64,000 nucleotides of DNA from an uncultured Acidobacteriaceae bacterium (GTDB lineage Bacteria > Acidobacteriota > Terriglobia > Terriglobales > Acidobacteriaceae), in contig CAIWFH010000065.1 of NCBI GenBank assembly GCA_903911925.1, positions 1 to 64,000 of the forward strand. Reading direction: 5' to 3'. Below, piece after piece: positions 6,421 to 15,302 of this stretch. The position numbers and the translations under genes are program-made. The first letter of the stretch is position 1, and each line of letters begins with the position of its first letter. The notes beneath the pieces were generated by a model, which saw only the letters and a list, made by a program, of their open reading frames with translations, ran no database searches and had not been told where the DNA came from.

Positions 6421-9297
6421 ATGGCATTCAGCGATTCCGCAGAGGAACTGAAGCACCTTAAGCGCGCGATGAGCGATTTGGTAAGCGTGCTCGCGTTGCC
6501 CGCAGTCTGGAGCGGGCAAGAGCCACGCCAAATCGTGATGACCTTTCACGATGCCCTCATGTCAACACTGGACTTGGATTTCCTGTATTCGCGCGCGAAG
6601 TTTGAGGCCAGTGTGCAGCCCATCAAAATTCTAAGAACTGCACCGCTGTCTGCTGCCTCGCAAAACGTCGAGAAGACTCTCCACACCCTCAATCGGCGAT
6701 TTGAAGATGCCCCACAGAATTGGCCGGCGGAGGAGCGTGGTCATTTCGGCGGGCAGGAGTATTCGCTATTATCCCTTCCCTTGGGAATTGGCGGCGAAAT
6801 TGGAATAGTCGTAGCCAGCTCCGCGCGCGCTGATTTTCCTACACAGTCCGAACGAATGCTTCTAAGTGTCGCGGCCAATCAAGTAACGGTCGCCTTGCAG
6901 CAGGCGCGACTCTTAAGCGAGCAAAAGCGCATCGCCGGCGAACTCGAATTCCGGGTTGCTGAACGAACTTTAAGCCTTGCCGCTGCTAACGTGAAATTGA
7001 GAAAGGAGATCGATGACCGAAAGCGAGCTGAAGAAGCTTTGCGAGCTAGCGAGATCAATCTCCGCCAGATCATCGACAGTGTTCCAGGCCTTGTGTGCAC
7101 CATGAGCCCGGCAGGCGAAACAGAACTTGTCAACCGGCCGATCATGGAGTATTTCGGTAAGTCGATCGAGGAGTTGAAAGGATGGACGCTCGGCAATAAC
7201 GATGCCGTTCATCCGGATGATCTTCCTCGCGTCATTTCCGATTTCAGGCATTCGATCACAACCGGAACCCCATTCGAAACCGAGCTCCGCCTTCGCCGCG
7301 CGGATGGAGTCTATCGATGGTTCAAGAATAACGGCGGTCCGGTGCAAGATACAGGCGGCAGAATTACCGGCTGGTATTTTCTCATAATCGATATCGACGA
7401 TCGCAAGTGCGTTGAGGAGGCGCTGCGTGCGAGCGAGCGCAACCTATACCTGACCATCAACACCATTCCGGCACTGGCATGGTCGGCTCGCCCGGATGGC
7501 ACTGCTGAATATTTCAACCAGCATTACCTTGACTACCTTGGCTTAACTCAGGATCAGGCGCAGGATTGGGGATGGACGGAGGCTGTACACCCAGATGACC
7601 TGGACGGCCTGATAGATGCGTGGCAGTTCATGACGAATGCAGATAAAGGCGGAGAGTGCGAAGCACGCCTGCGACGGTTTGATGGGATCTATCGTTGGTT
7701 TCTGTTTAGAACCAATCCGCTGCGTGACGAGTCCGGCAAGACCATCAAATGGTACGGAACAAACACTGACATTGATGACCGGAAGCGCGCCGATGAAGAG
7801 TCGCGTCGCAGTGAAGCACGGAAGACAGCGATCCTGGACTCGGCAATCGACTGCATTGTGACTATCAATCACGAAGGCTGTATTACCGAGTTCAATCCCG
7901 CCGCGGAGCGAACCTTTGGGTATCGTCGGATCGACGTCCTGGGCAAGCAATTGTCGGACGTTATGATTCCTCCGTCGTACCGAGAGGAGCACCGGCAAGG
8001 ATTGGCCCGTTACCAAGCCACGGGCGAATCTCGAGTTCTTGGAAAGCGAATCGAGTTAACTGCGGTGCGCGCTGACGGAACCGAGTTCCCGGTCGAACTC
8101 GCGATCTCACGTATTCCGATGGACGGACCGCCGTCTTTCACCGGGTGCCTTCGAGATATCACGGAACGCAAACAGGCGGAGCAGGAGCTGCGTCGCAGCG
8201 AGGCGTTTCTCGCCGAAGGCCAACGCCTCAGCAGAACCGGTAGTTTCTTTTGGCGCGTGGCGACGGAGGAGATTGTCTGGTCAGAGCAGCTTTCTCGAAT
8301 CTTTGAGCTTGATCCAAGCCTGAAGATGACGCTGGAGCTGATTGGTTCGCGAATGCACCCGGAAGACCTGTTCATGTTAAATGATATGGTCGAAGGAGCA
8401 CGATACGGTAGTGATCTTGAGCGTGAATATCGTATTTTGCTTCCCGACTACACGGTGAAGTATCTGCATGTTGTGGCCCACGGGACCAAGAGCAATGATG
8501 GTCAATGGGAGTACGTAGGTGCGGTTCAGGATGTGACCGATCGACGCCTCTCGGACGAGGCGCTTAACAAGGCCAGATCGGAACTAGCCAGCGTATCAAG
8601 AACCACGAGCCTCGGCATAATGACGGCCGCTATCGCGCATGAGGTTAACCAGCCATTGTCGGGCATCGTGACGAACGCCAGCACATGCCTGCGCATGCTC
8701 GACAGCCAACCGCCAAACATCGAGGGTGCGCGTGAGACAGCGCGGCGCACGATTCGCGATGGAAATCGCGCCTCCGAGATTGTCACACGCCTGCGGGCCC
8801 TTTTCAAGAGAAAGGAAGTTGCAACCGAACCAATTGATTTGAATGATGCGGCGCGGGAAGTTATCGCGCTCTCATGGAGTGAGTTGCAGAGCGAAAGGAT
8901 AATGGTCCGACAGGAATTCGACGAGGATCTGCCCGCAGTAAGAGGTGACCGCATTCAGATTCAGCAGGTCATCCTGAATCTCCTGCGGAACGCTTCAGAC
9001 GCGATGCGCGAAATTGACGACAGGCCGAGACAATTGCTTATCAAAACAGAGTGCGACGATGGCAAGAACGTCCAGCTAACCGTACAGGACACCGGCGTCG
9101 GTTTCGCTCCCGATGCCGTAGACCGGCTCTTTGAATCGTTCTATACAACCAAGCAGGAGGGCACCGGAATCGGGCTCTCTGTCAGCCGTTCCATTATTGA
9201 GGCCCATCGAGGCCACCTCTGGGCGTCTGCCAACGATGGGCCGGGATCCTCGTTCGCATTCTCCATTCCGCATGATTACAGTAGCGAGCCCAATTAG
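6421..9297 (+). CDS. Multi-PAS FixL-like sensor histidine kinase
   Basis: This 958-residue cytosolic kinase has no membrane segments. The order is a GAF-like region (30-185), a coiled coil (about 185-210), and four PAS domains starting near 206, 335, 464 and 594. HisKA follows with the H-box IAHEVNQPL (phospho-acceptor His740), then HATPase (N-box near 850, DTGVGF near 891, GTGIGL near 915). The H-box is of the FixL/DctB group. PAS3 contains EEHRQGLARYQATGE, in which His524 and Arg530 align with haem ligand His200 and Arg206 of Bradyrhizobium FixL. The later FixL arginine (Arg220) is shifted or absent, so haem binding is only possible. The ATG at 6421 was chosen because the upstream 40 codons overlap the MEDS gene. 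Confidence 0.92.
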   Translation: MAFSDSAEELKHLKRAMSDLVSVLALPAVWSGQEPRQIVMTFHDALMSTLDLDFLYSRAKFEASVQPIKILRTAPLSAASQNVEKTLHTLNRRFEDAPQNWPAEERGHFGGQEYSLLSLPLGIGGEIGIVVASSARADFPTQSERMLLSVAANQVTVALQQARLLSEQKRIAGELEFRVAERTLSLAAANVKLRKEIDDRKRAEEALRASEINLRQIIDSVPGLVCTMSPAGETELVNRPIMEYFGKSIEELKGWTLGNNDAVHPDDLPRVISDFRHSITTGTPFETELRLRRADGVYRWFKNNGGPVQDTGGRITGWYFLIIDIDDRKCVEEALRASERNLYLTINTIPALAWSARPDGTAEYFNQHYLDYLGLTQDQAQDWGWTEAVHPDDLDGLIDAWQFMTNADKGGECEARLRRFDGIYRWFLFRTNPLRDESGKTIKWYGTNTDIDDRKRADEESRRSEARKTAILDSAIDCIVTINHEGCITEFNPAAERTFGYRRIDVLGKQLSDVMIPPSYREEHRQGLARYQATGESRVLGKRIELTAVRADGTEFPVELAISRIPMDGPPSFTGCLRDITERKQAEQELRRSEAFLAEGQRLSRTGSFFWRVATEEIVWSEQLSRIFELDPSLKMTLELIGSRMHPEDLFMLNDMVEGARYGSDLEREYRILLPDYTVKYLHVVAHGTKSNDGQWEYVGAVQDVTDRRLSDEALNKARSELASVSRTTSLGIMTAAIAHEVNQPLSGIVTNASTCLRMLDSQPPNIEGARETARRTIRDGNRASEIVTRLRALFKRKEVATEPIDLNDAAREVIALSWSELQSERIMVRQEFDEDLPAVRGDRIQIQQVILNLLRNASDAMREIDDRPRQLLIKTECDDGKNVQLTVQDTGVGFAPDAVDRLFESFYTTKQEGTGIGLSVSRSIIEAHRGHLWASANDGPGSSFAFSIPHDYSSEPN

Positions 9298-9334
9298 AAG
9301 CAAACCCTTGTGGACTCTTCGCAACGACCGGCAA

Positions 9335-9380
9335 CCAATACCTAAATACAATAGACTCCGCTGGCATTACAGGGGATGAT
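9335..9380 (+). promoter_or_regulatory. Shared-type promoter, copy I (lone receiver), weaker
   Basis: CCAATACCTAAATACAATAG at 9335-9354 matches the 20-bp box at 17 positions. The -35-like TAGACT (9352-9357) is 17 bp from GATGAT (9375-9380), a 4-of-6 match to the -10. A CTGGCATTAC also lies ten bases closer. It is the weakest member of the set. Confidence 0.4.
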
Positions 9381-9561
9381 GGGCTTGTGGAGTGTCACCA
9401 GGAGGAGGCTCCATGGAAACAAAATCAGCCGCGTCATTGGCGTCCAGCCCTGAGAGATGTGAGCGGCACTTCGGAAGTGGTCGGTCGACTTCCTGAAGCA
9501 ACGCCGGAGCGGACGCCCCCGCGTTGAGCAAAGCTGTTTTTGGATGCGGACTGAAAAATCC

Positions 9562-9936
9562 ATGATGAATCCACGTTCACTCGTGTCAATCGTTGACGAT
9601 GATGAATCGGTTCGCGAATCACTGCCAGATTTGCTCAAGGAGTTTGGGTTTGCATCTCAAACATTCACTTCGGCGGAGGCCTTCCTCGCATCGGATGGAA
9701 TCTCGCGAACCGAGTGCTTGATCCTCGACATTGCTATGCCTGGAATGAGCGGTCCTGACCTGCAGCGCGAACTGAAGCGTCGCCAGTCGAAGATTCCCAT
9801 CATTTTCATCACCGCTCAGAGAGACGAGTCCGTTCGGACCCAGCTGGTCGAATCAGGCGCAATCGGTTGTTTGTTCAAGCCCTTCAACGATACGGCCCTG
9901 CTGGACGCGCTGAATGCCGCCTTTCGAGTTAAATAG
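9562..9936 (+). CDS. Single-domain response regulator (receiver only)
   Basis: This protein of about 124 residues is a bare receiver domain with acidic VDDDES near residues 11-16, phospho-acceptor D56, T84 and K106. It has no output domain. It closely resembles the receiver of the FixJ-type protein at 2986 (same spacing of key residues, shared IIFIT and KPFND). Single receivers near FixL-type kinases can act as phosphate sinks or as links in a relay. It sits 264 bp after the kinase behind its own candidate promoter. The start is uncertain: ATGs at 9544, 9562 and 9565 are possible and none has a strong ribosome site. Confidence 0.87.
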   Translation: MMNPRSLVSIVDDDESVRESLPDLLKEFGFASQTFTSAEAFLASDGISRTECLILDIAMPGMSGPDLQRELKRRQSKIPIIFITAQRDESVRTQLVESGAIGCLFKPFNDTALLDALNAAFRVK

Positions 9937-10083
9937 ATTTGCCCTTTCGGTTTTATGGTACGGATCTACGCCAGCCAATTCACCTAATTATTCAGCCTTC
10001 CTTCGTATGTCGAATTAACGCAGATCAACTGCTGCAACCTTCGGAAATGGAGCGCCGGGCCCAGGTTGATTCCGGACGCCGCC

Positions 10084-10356
10084 TTATCCTACATCCAGAT
10101 ACTCGCCGGGCTCGTCGTCTTCAGGCACTTCACGCGTTTGGACTTCCCTGCTCTCGAATTCTCTGGAGTCTTCGATGCCCGACACGATTCCGGCCTCGAA
10201 CGCATTTCCTTCCTCAAGCAACTCTTCAACGATCTCAGAATCTGCACTCTCCATGTTCGACAGGCCCTGCAGATCTCCAGACTGCAACCCTGAAACCTCA
10301 CCTGAAGATTCCAGTGGTCCAGGCTGTCGGCCTTTGTTCCGTTTCGTTCTTTTCAT
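10084..10356 (-). CDS. Small acidic conserved protein
   Basis: This 90-residue protein is rich in Glu, Asp and Ser. Residues 1-12 are basic (MKRTKRNKGRQP) and the rest is acidic, with QSGDLQGLSNMESADSE and VQTREVPEDDEPGEYLD. Similar short proteins with a SGDxQGLS centre and a VPEDDxPxEY tail occur in many soil bacteria next to general stress genes; this is from memory and the function is unknown. It is probably largely disordered. AGGAG lies 11 nt before the ATG. It follows the HdeD gene by 47 bp on the same strand and is likely co-transcribed. Confidence 0.75.
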   Translation of the reverse strand: MKRTKRNKGRQPGPLESSGEVSGLQSGDLQGLSNMESADSEIVEELLEEGNAFEAGIVSGIEDSREFESREVQTREVPEDDEPGEYLDVG

Positions 10357-10403
10357 GTTGTCGACACTCCTGAATCTGTGGCCTTGTCTCTTCCGTTCGA
10401 AGG

Positions 10404-10958
10404 CTACGCAATCGCCGCGACGGACCTGCGTACCGCCAACGAAAGCATCAGCCGCGTCACGCCGCTAAAGATCATGCCTATTCCCACCAGGATGCCGATA
10501 GCCCAGGCGGAACTCGACGGCCATTGCATGTAAATCATCACCCCGAGCAGGAGCGTGACGATGCCGTCCAATAGCACCCAACCTGATCCTCCGACCGAGC
10601 GCATCTTGAAAAACAGGATGATGTTCAAGACGCCTTCAATCAGGAAGAGCGTCGCAAACACTAAAGTGAGCGATGCCACTCCCAGCACTGGATTCACAAT
10701 CAGATAGCCGCCGAAGAACAGGTAAGCCAGCCCCACCAGCAGTTTCCAGATCAAGCTGCCCGGTCCATGCGCATGAAACGCTAGAAACAGGTGAACGACG
10801 CCCGCCACAATGATGAGCCAGGCGATGAACCCGGTCACCGCGATGGCGGCGAGAAACGGCGATCCTATGGCGAGCATACCGAGGATGATAAGCAATGCTC
10901 CCCATGCAATTGACCAATTTGAAGCTTGCCGTATGGCGTTGTTAGCCGACTGTGTCAT
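10404..10958 (-). CDS. HdeD-family membrane protein (DUF308)
   Basis: This 184-residue integral membrane protein has six predicted helices arranged as three hairpins. Repeated segments such as WGALLIILGMLAIGSP and GWVLLDGIVTLLLGVM are typical of DUF308/HdeD proteins. HdeD is linked to acid resistance in Escherichia coli, but the molecular activity is unknown. The ATG at 10958 follows AAAGGAGA. The upstream extension of the open frame covers the intergenic stretch and the end of the neighbouring reductase, and was rejected. It lies 95 bp after the Rieske/FAD reductase, probably in the same transcript. Confidence 0.88.
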   Translation of the reverse strand: MTQSANNAIRQASNWSIAWGALLIILGMLAIGSPFLAAIAVTGFIAWLIIVAGVVHLFLAFHAHGPGSLIWKLLVGLAYLFFGGYLIVNPVLGVASLTLVFATLFLIEGVLNIILFFKMRSVGGSGWVLLDGIVTLLLGVMIYMQWPSSSAWAIGILVGIGMIFSGVTRLMLSLAVRRSVAAIA

Positions 10959-11053
10959 AACTATCTCCTTTGAGAGAAGTTGAATTGCTTGAACTTCTAG
11001 ATCAGAGTGAACAACCCGCTCCGCGATTCCCCCTTCGATCTTGCATCCCGACA

Positions 11054-12583
11054 TCACATCCGGATGCGCGCTTCCATCTCCGCCTCGGTCTGCAGGCTCT
11101 CGATATCCCGCGAGATCGTTGCCACGGCGAGGGTGCGTCCTGCGCGTTTGTAGGCCACGGCACAATTTCGGGCGCTCAGATCGCCGTCGATCTCGACTGA
11201 ATCCCATTGCTCGGCATGCCCCACATAGTTAATGGCGACGTCGTAATGCTGACTCCAAAAGAATGGCACTGCATCGAACCGCTCGCCATAACCCAGAATG
11301 TTCTTTGCTGCCACTTGCCCCTGGCGCTCGGCGACCACCCAGTGCTCTACCCGAATGCGCTCTCCAGAATGCGGAGCGAGCCAGCGCGCGACGTCTCCTG
11401 CAGCAAAGACGCCCGGAGCGCTCGTTTCGAGGTATTCGTTCACCGCAATACCGCGATCAATCGCCAGGCCTGCTTGTTCGGCCAGGGCAAGAGACGGGCG
11501 CACGCCGACTCCCAAGACGACAAAGTCCGCTTCAAGTTTGGCGCCGCCGGACAGCGTTAGCGTCGTGCCGTTAATGTTGCTGACGGTTTCTCCCAAGTGG
11601 AAGGCAACCCCGTGGGCCTCATGAAGTCCACGAATCATATCGCCCACCTCCGGCCCCATCACGCGCTCCAGCGGCTGGCTCTCGGGCGCTATTACGCTTA
11701 CCGCGAGTCCGATTGTTCGCAGTGAAGCCGCAACCTCCAAGCCGATGAAACTTGCGCCAACCACGGCAACGCTCCTGGCCGATTTAGCTTTGGCGACGAT
11801 CGCTCGAGCATCGGCGAACGTCCGCAGATAGGAAATCTGCGAGTCAGTTGCGCCCTCAATTTTCAACCGGACCGCTTCGGACCCGGTCGCAATCAGGAGA
11901 GCTTCGAATCCGTACTTCTTTCCGTTCTCCAGGTGGACGCGCTTTCCTGAGATATCCAGCGAAGCCACTCGGGCATTGAGTATGAGGTCGATTTTCTGCT
12001 CATCGTAGAATTCTGGCAGGCGCAGTCGCATCCACTCATCCGGCGCGTTGCCTGCCAGAAAGTCCTTCGACAAGTTTGGCCGGTCGTACGGAGGCCAATC
12101 ATCGGCGCTGATCATCGCCAGCGGGCCGTCATAGCCTTGTCGTCGCAGCATCTCCGCAGCCGAAAGCCCGGCGGCGCCGCCTCCTATGATCACAACCGAT
12201 GCAGGAACATCATGCCCCGCGGTGGAATTGGCAACCTGCTTTCGATTGGGGCTGGCGAGTTTTTCTCGCACGAACACTTGATCGCCAACCGCTTCTGCGC
12301 GCCAATGCGGGATTGGGTCGAAGGCGGGCGCATGAAGAGCTTCACCGCTCCGCAAGCTGAAACACGCATGATGAAGAGGACATCGTAAAGTATCTCCAAC
12401 CACCAGCCCCTGCGACAACTCTGCGTGGTAGTGAGTGCAATTTGCACCAACCGCAAAGAACTCGTCGCCGCGGCGCACCAGGATTGCATCTTCGCCATCA
12501 ATCTGCCCGGAGGCCATCGCTCCATCGGCAAGATCGCGAACGAAGAATCCTTGTCTCAGATCGCGTTTGTTTTCTTCTGCCAT
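11054..12583 (-). CDS. Rieske/FAD-dependent pyridine nucleotide reductase (AIFM3-like)
   Basis: This 509-residue fusion begins with a Rieske [2Fe-2S] domain (about 5-105) with ligands C49-x-H51 and C68-x-x-H71. A ferredoxin-reductase-like flavoprotein follows: a FAD GxGxxG near 133 (VIIGGGAAGLSAAE), an NAD(P) site near 268 (VAVVGASFIGLEVA), and GVFAAGDVA near 390. The same layout is seen in the animal AIFM3 protein and in bacterial reductases of oxygenase systems. It likely passes electrons from NAD(P)H through FAD to the Rieske centre; the final acceptor is unknown. The shared-type promoter is close upstream, and the transcript would have a leader of only about six bases. Confidence 0.9.
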   Translation of the reverse strand: MAEENKRDLRQGFFVRDLADGAMASGQIDGEDAILVRRGDEFFAVGANCTHYHAELSQGLVVGDTLRCPLHHACFSLRSGEALHAPAFDPIPHWRAEAVGDQVFVREKLASPNRKQVANSTAGHDVPASVVIIGGGAAGLSAAEMLRRQGYDGPLAMISADDWPPYDRPNLSKDFLAGNAPDEWMRLRLPEFYDEQKIDLILNARVASLDISGKRVHLENGKKYGFEALLIATGSEAVRLKIEGATDSQISYLRTFADARAIVAKAKSARSVAVVGASFIGLEVAASLRTIGLAVSVIAPESQPLERVMGPEVGDMIRGLHEAHGVAFHLGETVSNINGTTLTLSGGAKLEADFVVLGVGVRPSLALAEQAGLAIDRGIAVNEYLETSAPGVFAAGDVARWLAPHSGERIRVEHWVVAERQGQVAAKNILGYGERFDAVPFFWSQHYDVAINYVGHAEQWDSVEIDGDLSARNCAVAYKRAGRTLAVATISRDIESLQTEAEMEARIRM

Positions 12584-12595
12584 GTCTACGGCTGC

Positions 12596-12641
12596 ATTAA
12601 GCCAGAATCGAGTAAATGAGTCTATTGGACGAAAGTATTGA
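12596..12641 (-). promoter_or_regulatory. Shared-type promoter, copy C (Rieske/FAD reductase)
   Basis: Read toward the gene: TCAATACTTTCGTCC, -35-like TAGACT (12624-12619), 17 bp, extended -10 TGG-CTTAAT (12601-12596). Expected start is near 12589, so the mRNA is almost leaderless. GGTATCGATCAATAC forms a near-palindrome around the box. Confidence 0.65.
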
Positions 12642-12721
12642 TCGATACCTTTGGGTCAGAACGATCATTGCATTCATGCGGAAACCATTTCAAGCCAACA
12701 GCGTCACTGCCAACCTCAGGT

Positions 12722-15265
12722 TCACCGCCACGATGGTGCTTCATGCCACAGAATGAATGGAGCCTCAAGCGGCACAAACGCCCCCGCGTGCCGCGGAACA
12801 AGGCGCGGCGTATATGCGGCAGCTGGCCGGCTTGTCGAAGCAGATGCACTGTAGACGAAGTCATTGTCAGCCCCGGCCAGGCGTTCGCCTCGGTCCATCG
12901 CCTGCGTCACCGACTCCTCGTCTTTCTGCCCCTCTGCGTAGAGCTCAACCGCCACGGCATCCGGATCTATATCGCCAAGAAAAACCTGAACATGAAATAG
13001 ATACCGCTCGCCCTGATGCTCGAGTGTCGCAGAGCCGAATCTTAGCGCTGACCAGTGCTTCAACAGTTCAGCTTGCCAGGCAACGAGATCGGCTCCCGCT
13101 GAACCTTGATTTTTGGCGCGTTCAAAATATGCTGCTGCCGCTGAGAGATAATGCTCTTCCGTATATTGGCGGACCGCGCGATTGGCCGAAAAGGTTGGAG
13201 TCAAGCGGGCCATGCTCTCGCGCATACGGGCAACCCAGTTGCGTGGAATCCCATGCTCGTCGCGGGCATAGAACTCCGGGATTATCTCTGTTTCGAGCAA
13301 TGCATAAAGACTCTCTGCTTCCGCTGCGTCCCAGGAAGGATCATCCCCATGTTCGCGCCCATCTCCGATCGCCCAGCCTACTTCCGAGGAATACGCCTCT
13401 GCCCACCAGCCATCGAGTTCCGAAAGATTCAACCCGCCATTCACCAGCACCTTCATGCCGCTTGTGCCGCTTGCCTCCCAGGGCCGTCGCGGAGTGTTCA
13501 CCCAGAGGTCCACACCTTGAACCAGGTGTTCAGCCATGAGGACGTCGTAGTCCGAAAGGAAGACTAACCGCGATCGAACGTCAGGGCGTTTGGCAAACTC
13601 AATCCACTGCCTGATCAATTCTTGCCCCTCGGCATCTTGAGGATGCGCCTTGCCCGCGAGTACAAGTTGAACAGGGCGCTCTGGATTCATTAGGATGTTG
13701 AGAAGCCTGGCCGGATCGTGCAGCAAGAGGTTCGGGCGTTTGTACGTGGCAAAGCGGCGGGCGAATCCCAAAGTCAAGATGTTTTCATCGAGCAGCTGCG
13801 CGGCTGGCGCAAGATCTTCCGGTGAAGCTCCCCGTTCTGCCAATTGACGAGGGTAGTATCCTCGAACGTACTCAACCAAATCCTTTCGGCCGGCTGCGCG
13901 GAGCTGCCAAAGATCGGAATCGCTGACTGCACGAATGTCTTTTTCTGTGTTTGCCATCGTTCCGCACCAGCATTGTTTTCCGCAGGAACGTTCCCACAAG
14001 CGATCTGCTTCGACGGAGTCCCAACTAGGGGTATGCACACCGTTCGTCACGTGCGTGACCGGCACCTCTGCTTCAGGCCACCTGGGGAACAGAGGCTGGA
14101 AAAGCCGGCGGCTCACCTGGCCGTGCAATTTGCTGACACCATTGATGGCGCCGCTGCCGCGGATCGCTAAGTAGGCCATGTTAAAGGGTTCGGACGAGTC
14201 CTGGCGATCGCGCCGGCCCAGCGCGAGCAGGTCGTCAACCGAAATCGAAAGTTTTTCTTCTGCATACTTGCTGAGGTATTTCTCAATCAGGCTGGGAGCA
14301 AAGCGGTCAAAACCGGCCTCCACAGGAGTGTGGGTTGTAAAAAGATTCCCAGCACGCGTAACGGCAAGCGCCACGTCGAAGGTCTTACCGTTGTCTTCCA
14401 TATACGAACGCGCGCGTTCCAATACCGCGAATGCGGCGTGGCCTTCATTGAGATGGCAGACCTCGGGCCGCAGCCCCAAGGCGCGCAGAAGCCGCCAGCC
14501 TCCAACACCAAGGACCAACTCCTGTCTCAAACGCAACTCAGGCCCGCCTCCATACAGTTCGCTCGTAATGCCGCGGTAAGCTGGAGGGTTTGCGGGATCG
14601 TTTGAATCGAGCAAATACAATTTGACCCGGCCCACCCGCACTTGCCAGACTCTGATCCACAACTTGAATCCGGGCAAAGCAATGGCCAGGCGCAGCCATT
14701 CGCCGTTTGATTCGCGCACGGGCCGAATCGGAAGCTGGCCGGGATCGTTGAATGGGTACAAGGTTTGCTGGTGGCCCTGTGCATCAATTTCCTGCCGAAA
14801 ATAGCCTTGTTGGTAGAGCAAACTAATTCCGGTCGCCGGGACGCCCAGGTTACTTGCGGCCTTGAGCTGATCCCCGGCAACATTGCCCAGCCCGCCCGAA
14901 TAAATCGGCAACGCTTCGCTCAACATAAATTCCATCGAGAAATACGCAACCGTCGACAAGCCCGAGCGCGGATGCGCCTCTTGAAACCACGCTACCGATT
15001 CTTCGGCAACCGTCTTTTCGCGATGCAGATCGGCCAGGAGACTTTGAAACCCTGGGTCGGAGGCAACGCTTTGCATTTTCTCCCGGGAGACGGTTTGCAA
15101 TAGTACCCAGGGATTATGGGTCAGATCCCAGAGTTCAGCGTCCAACTGCGCCCAAAGCTTGTCTGCCGAGTGATTGAACGACCATCTAAGGTCCAAAGCC
15201 AAGTCGATAAGAGCATTCGAAGTTGACTTGTCGAGGGGAAGATCAACGATTCTCGAACTGCGCAT
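12722..15265 (-). CDS. glgP: Alpha-glucan (glycogen) phosphorylase
   Basis: This 847-residue enzyme releases glucose 1-phosphate from glycogen or maltodextrin. It has the DUF3417-type N-terminal domain (ALDLRWSFNHSADKLWAQLD) found in the short glycogen-phosphorylase-like branch. The pyridoxal-phosphate site is SGTSGMK with Lys at about 605, and PWEASGTSG is intact. The start was set at ATG 15265 because GAGAGG lies 9 nt before it; the longer frame runs back into pgm. It is the last gene of a glgX-pgm-glgP row, so glucose 1-phosphate can pass to the phosphoglucomutase. Confidence 0.92.
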   Translation of the reverse strand: MRSSRIVDLPLDKSTSNALIDLALDLRWSFNHSADKLWAQLDAELWDLTHNPWVLLQTVSREKMQSVASDPGFQSLLADLHREKTVAEESVAWFQEAHPRSGLSTVAYFSMEFMLSEALPIYSGGLGNVAGDQLKAASNLGVPATGISLLYQQGYFRQEIDAQGHQQTLYPFNDPGQLPIRPVRESNGEWLRLAIALPGFKLWIRVWQVRVGRVKLYLLDSNDPANPPAYRGITSELYGGGPELRLRQELVLGVGGWRLLRALGLRPEVCHLNEGHAAFAVLERARSYMEDNGKTFDVALAVTRAGNLFTTHTPVEAGFDRFAPSLIEKYLSKYAEEKLSISVDDLLALGRRDRQDSSEPFNMAYLAIRGSGAINGVSKLHGQVSRRLFQPLFPRWPEAEVPVTHVTNGVHTPSWDSVEADRLWERSCGKQCWCGTMANTEKDIRAVSDSDLWQLRAAGRKDLVEYVRGYYPRQLAERGASPEDLAPAAQLLDENILTLGFARRFATYKRPNLLLHDPARLLNILMNPERPVQLVLAGKAHPQDAEGQELIRQWIEFAKRPDVRSRLVFLSDYDVLMAEHLVQGVDLWVNTPRRPWEASGTSGMKVLVNGGLNLSELDGWWAEAYSSEVGWAIGDGREHGDDPSWDAAEAESLYALLETEIIPEFYARDEHGIPRNWVARMRESMARLTPTFSANRAVRQYTEEHYLSAAAAYFERAKNQGSAGADLVAWQAELLKHWSALRFGSATLEHQGERYLFHVQVFLGDIDPDAVAVELYAEGQKDEESVTQAMDRGERLAGADNDFVYSASASTSRPAAAYTPRLVPRHAGAFVPLEAPFILWHEAPSWR

Positions 15266-15302
15266 AGACGACATCCTCTCATGTCTTACCGACTCCAGCA
15301 GC

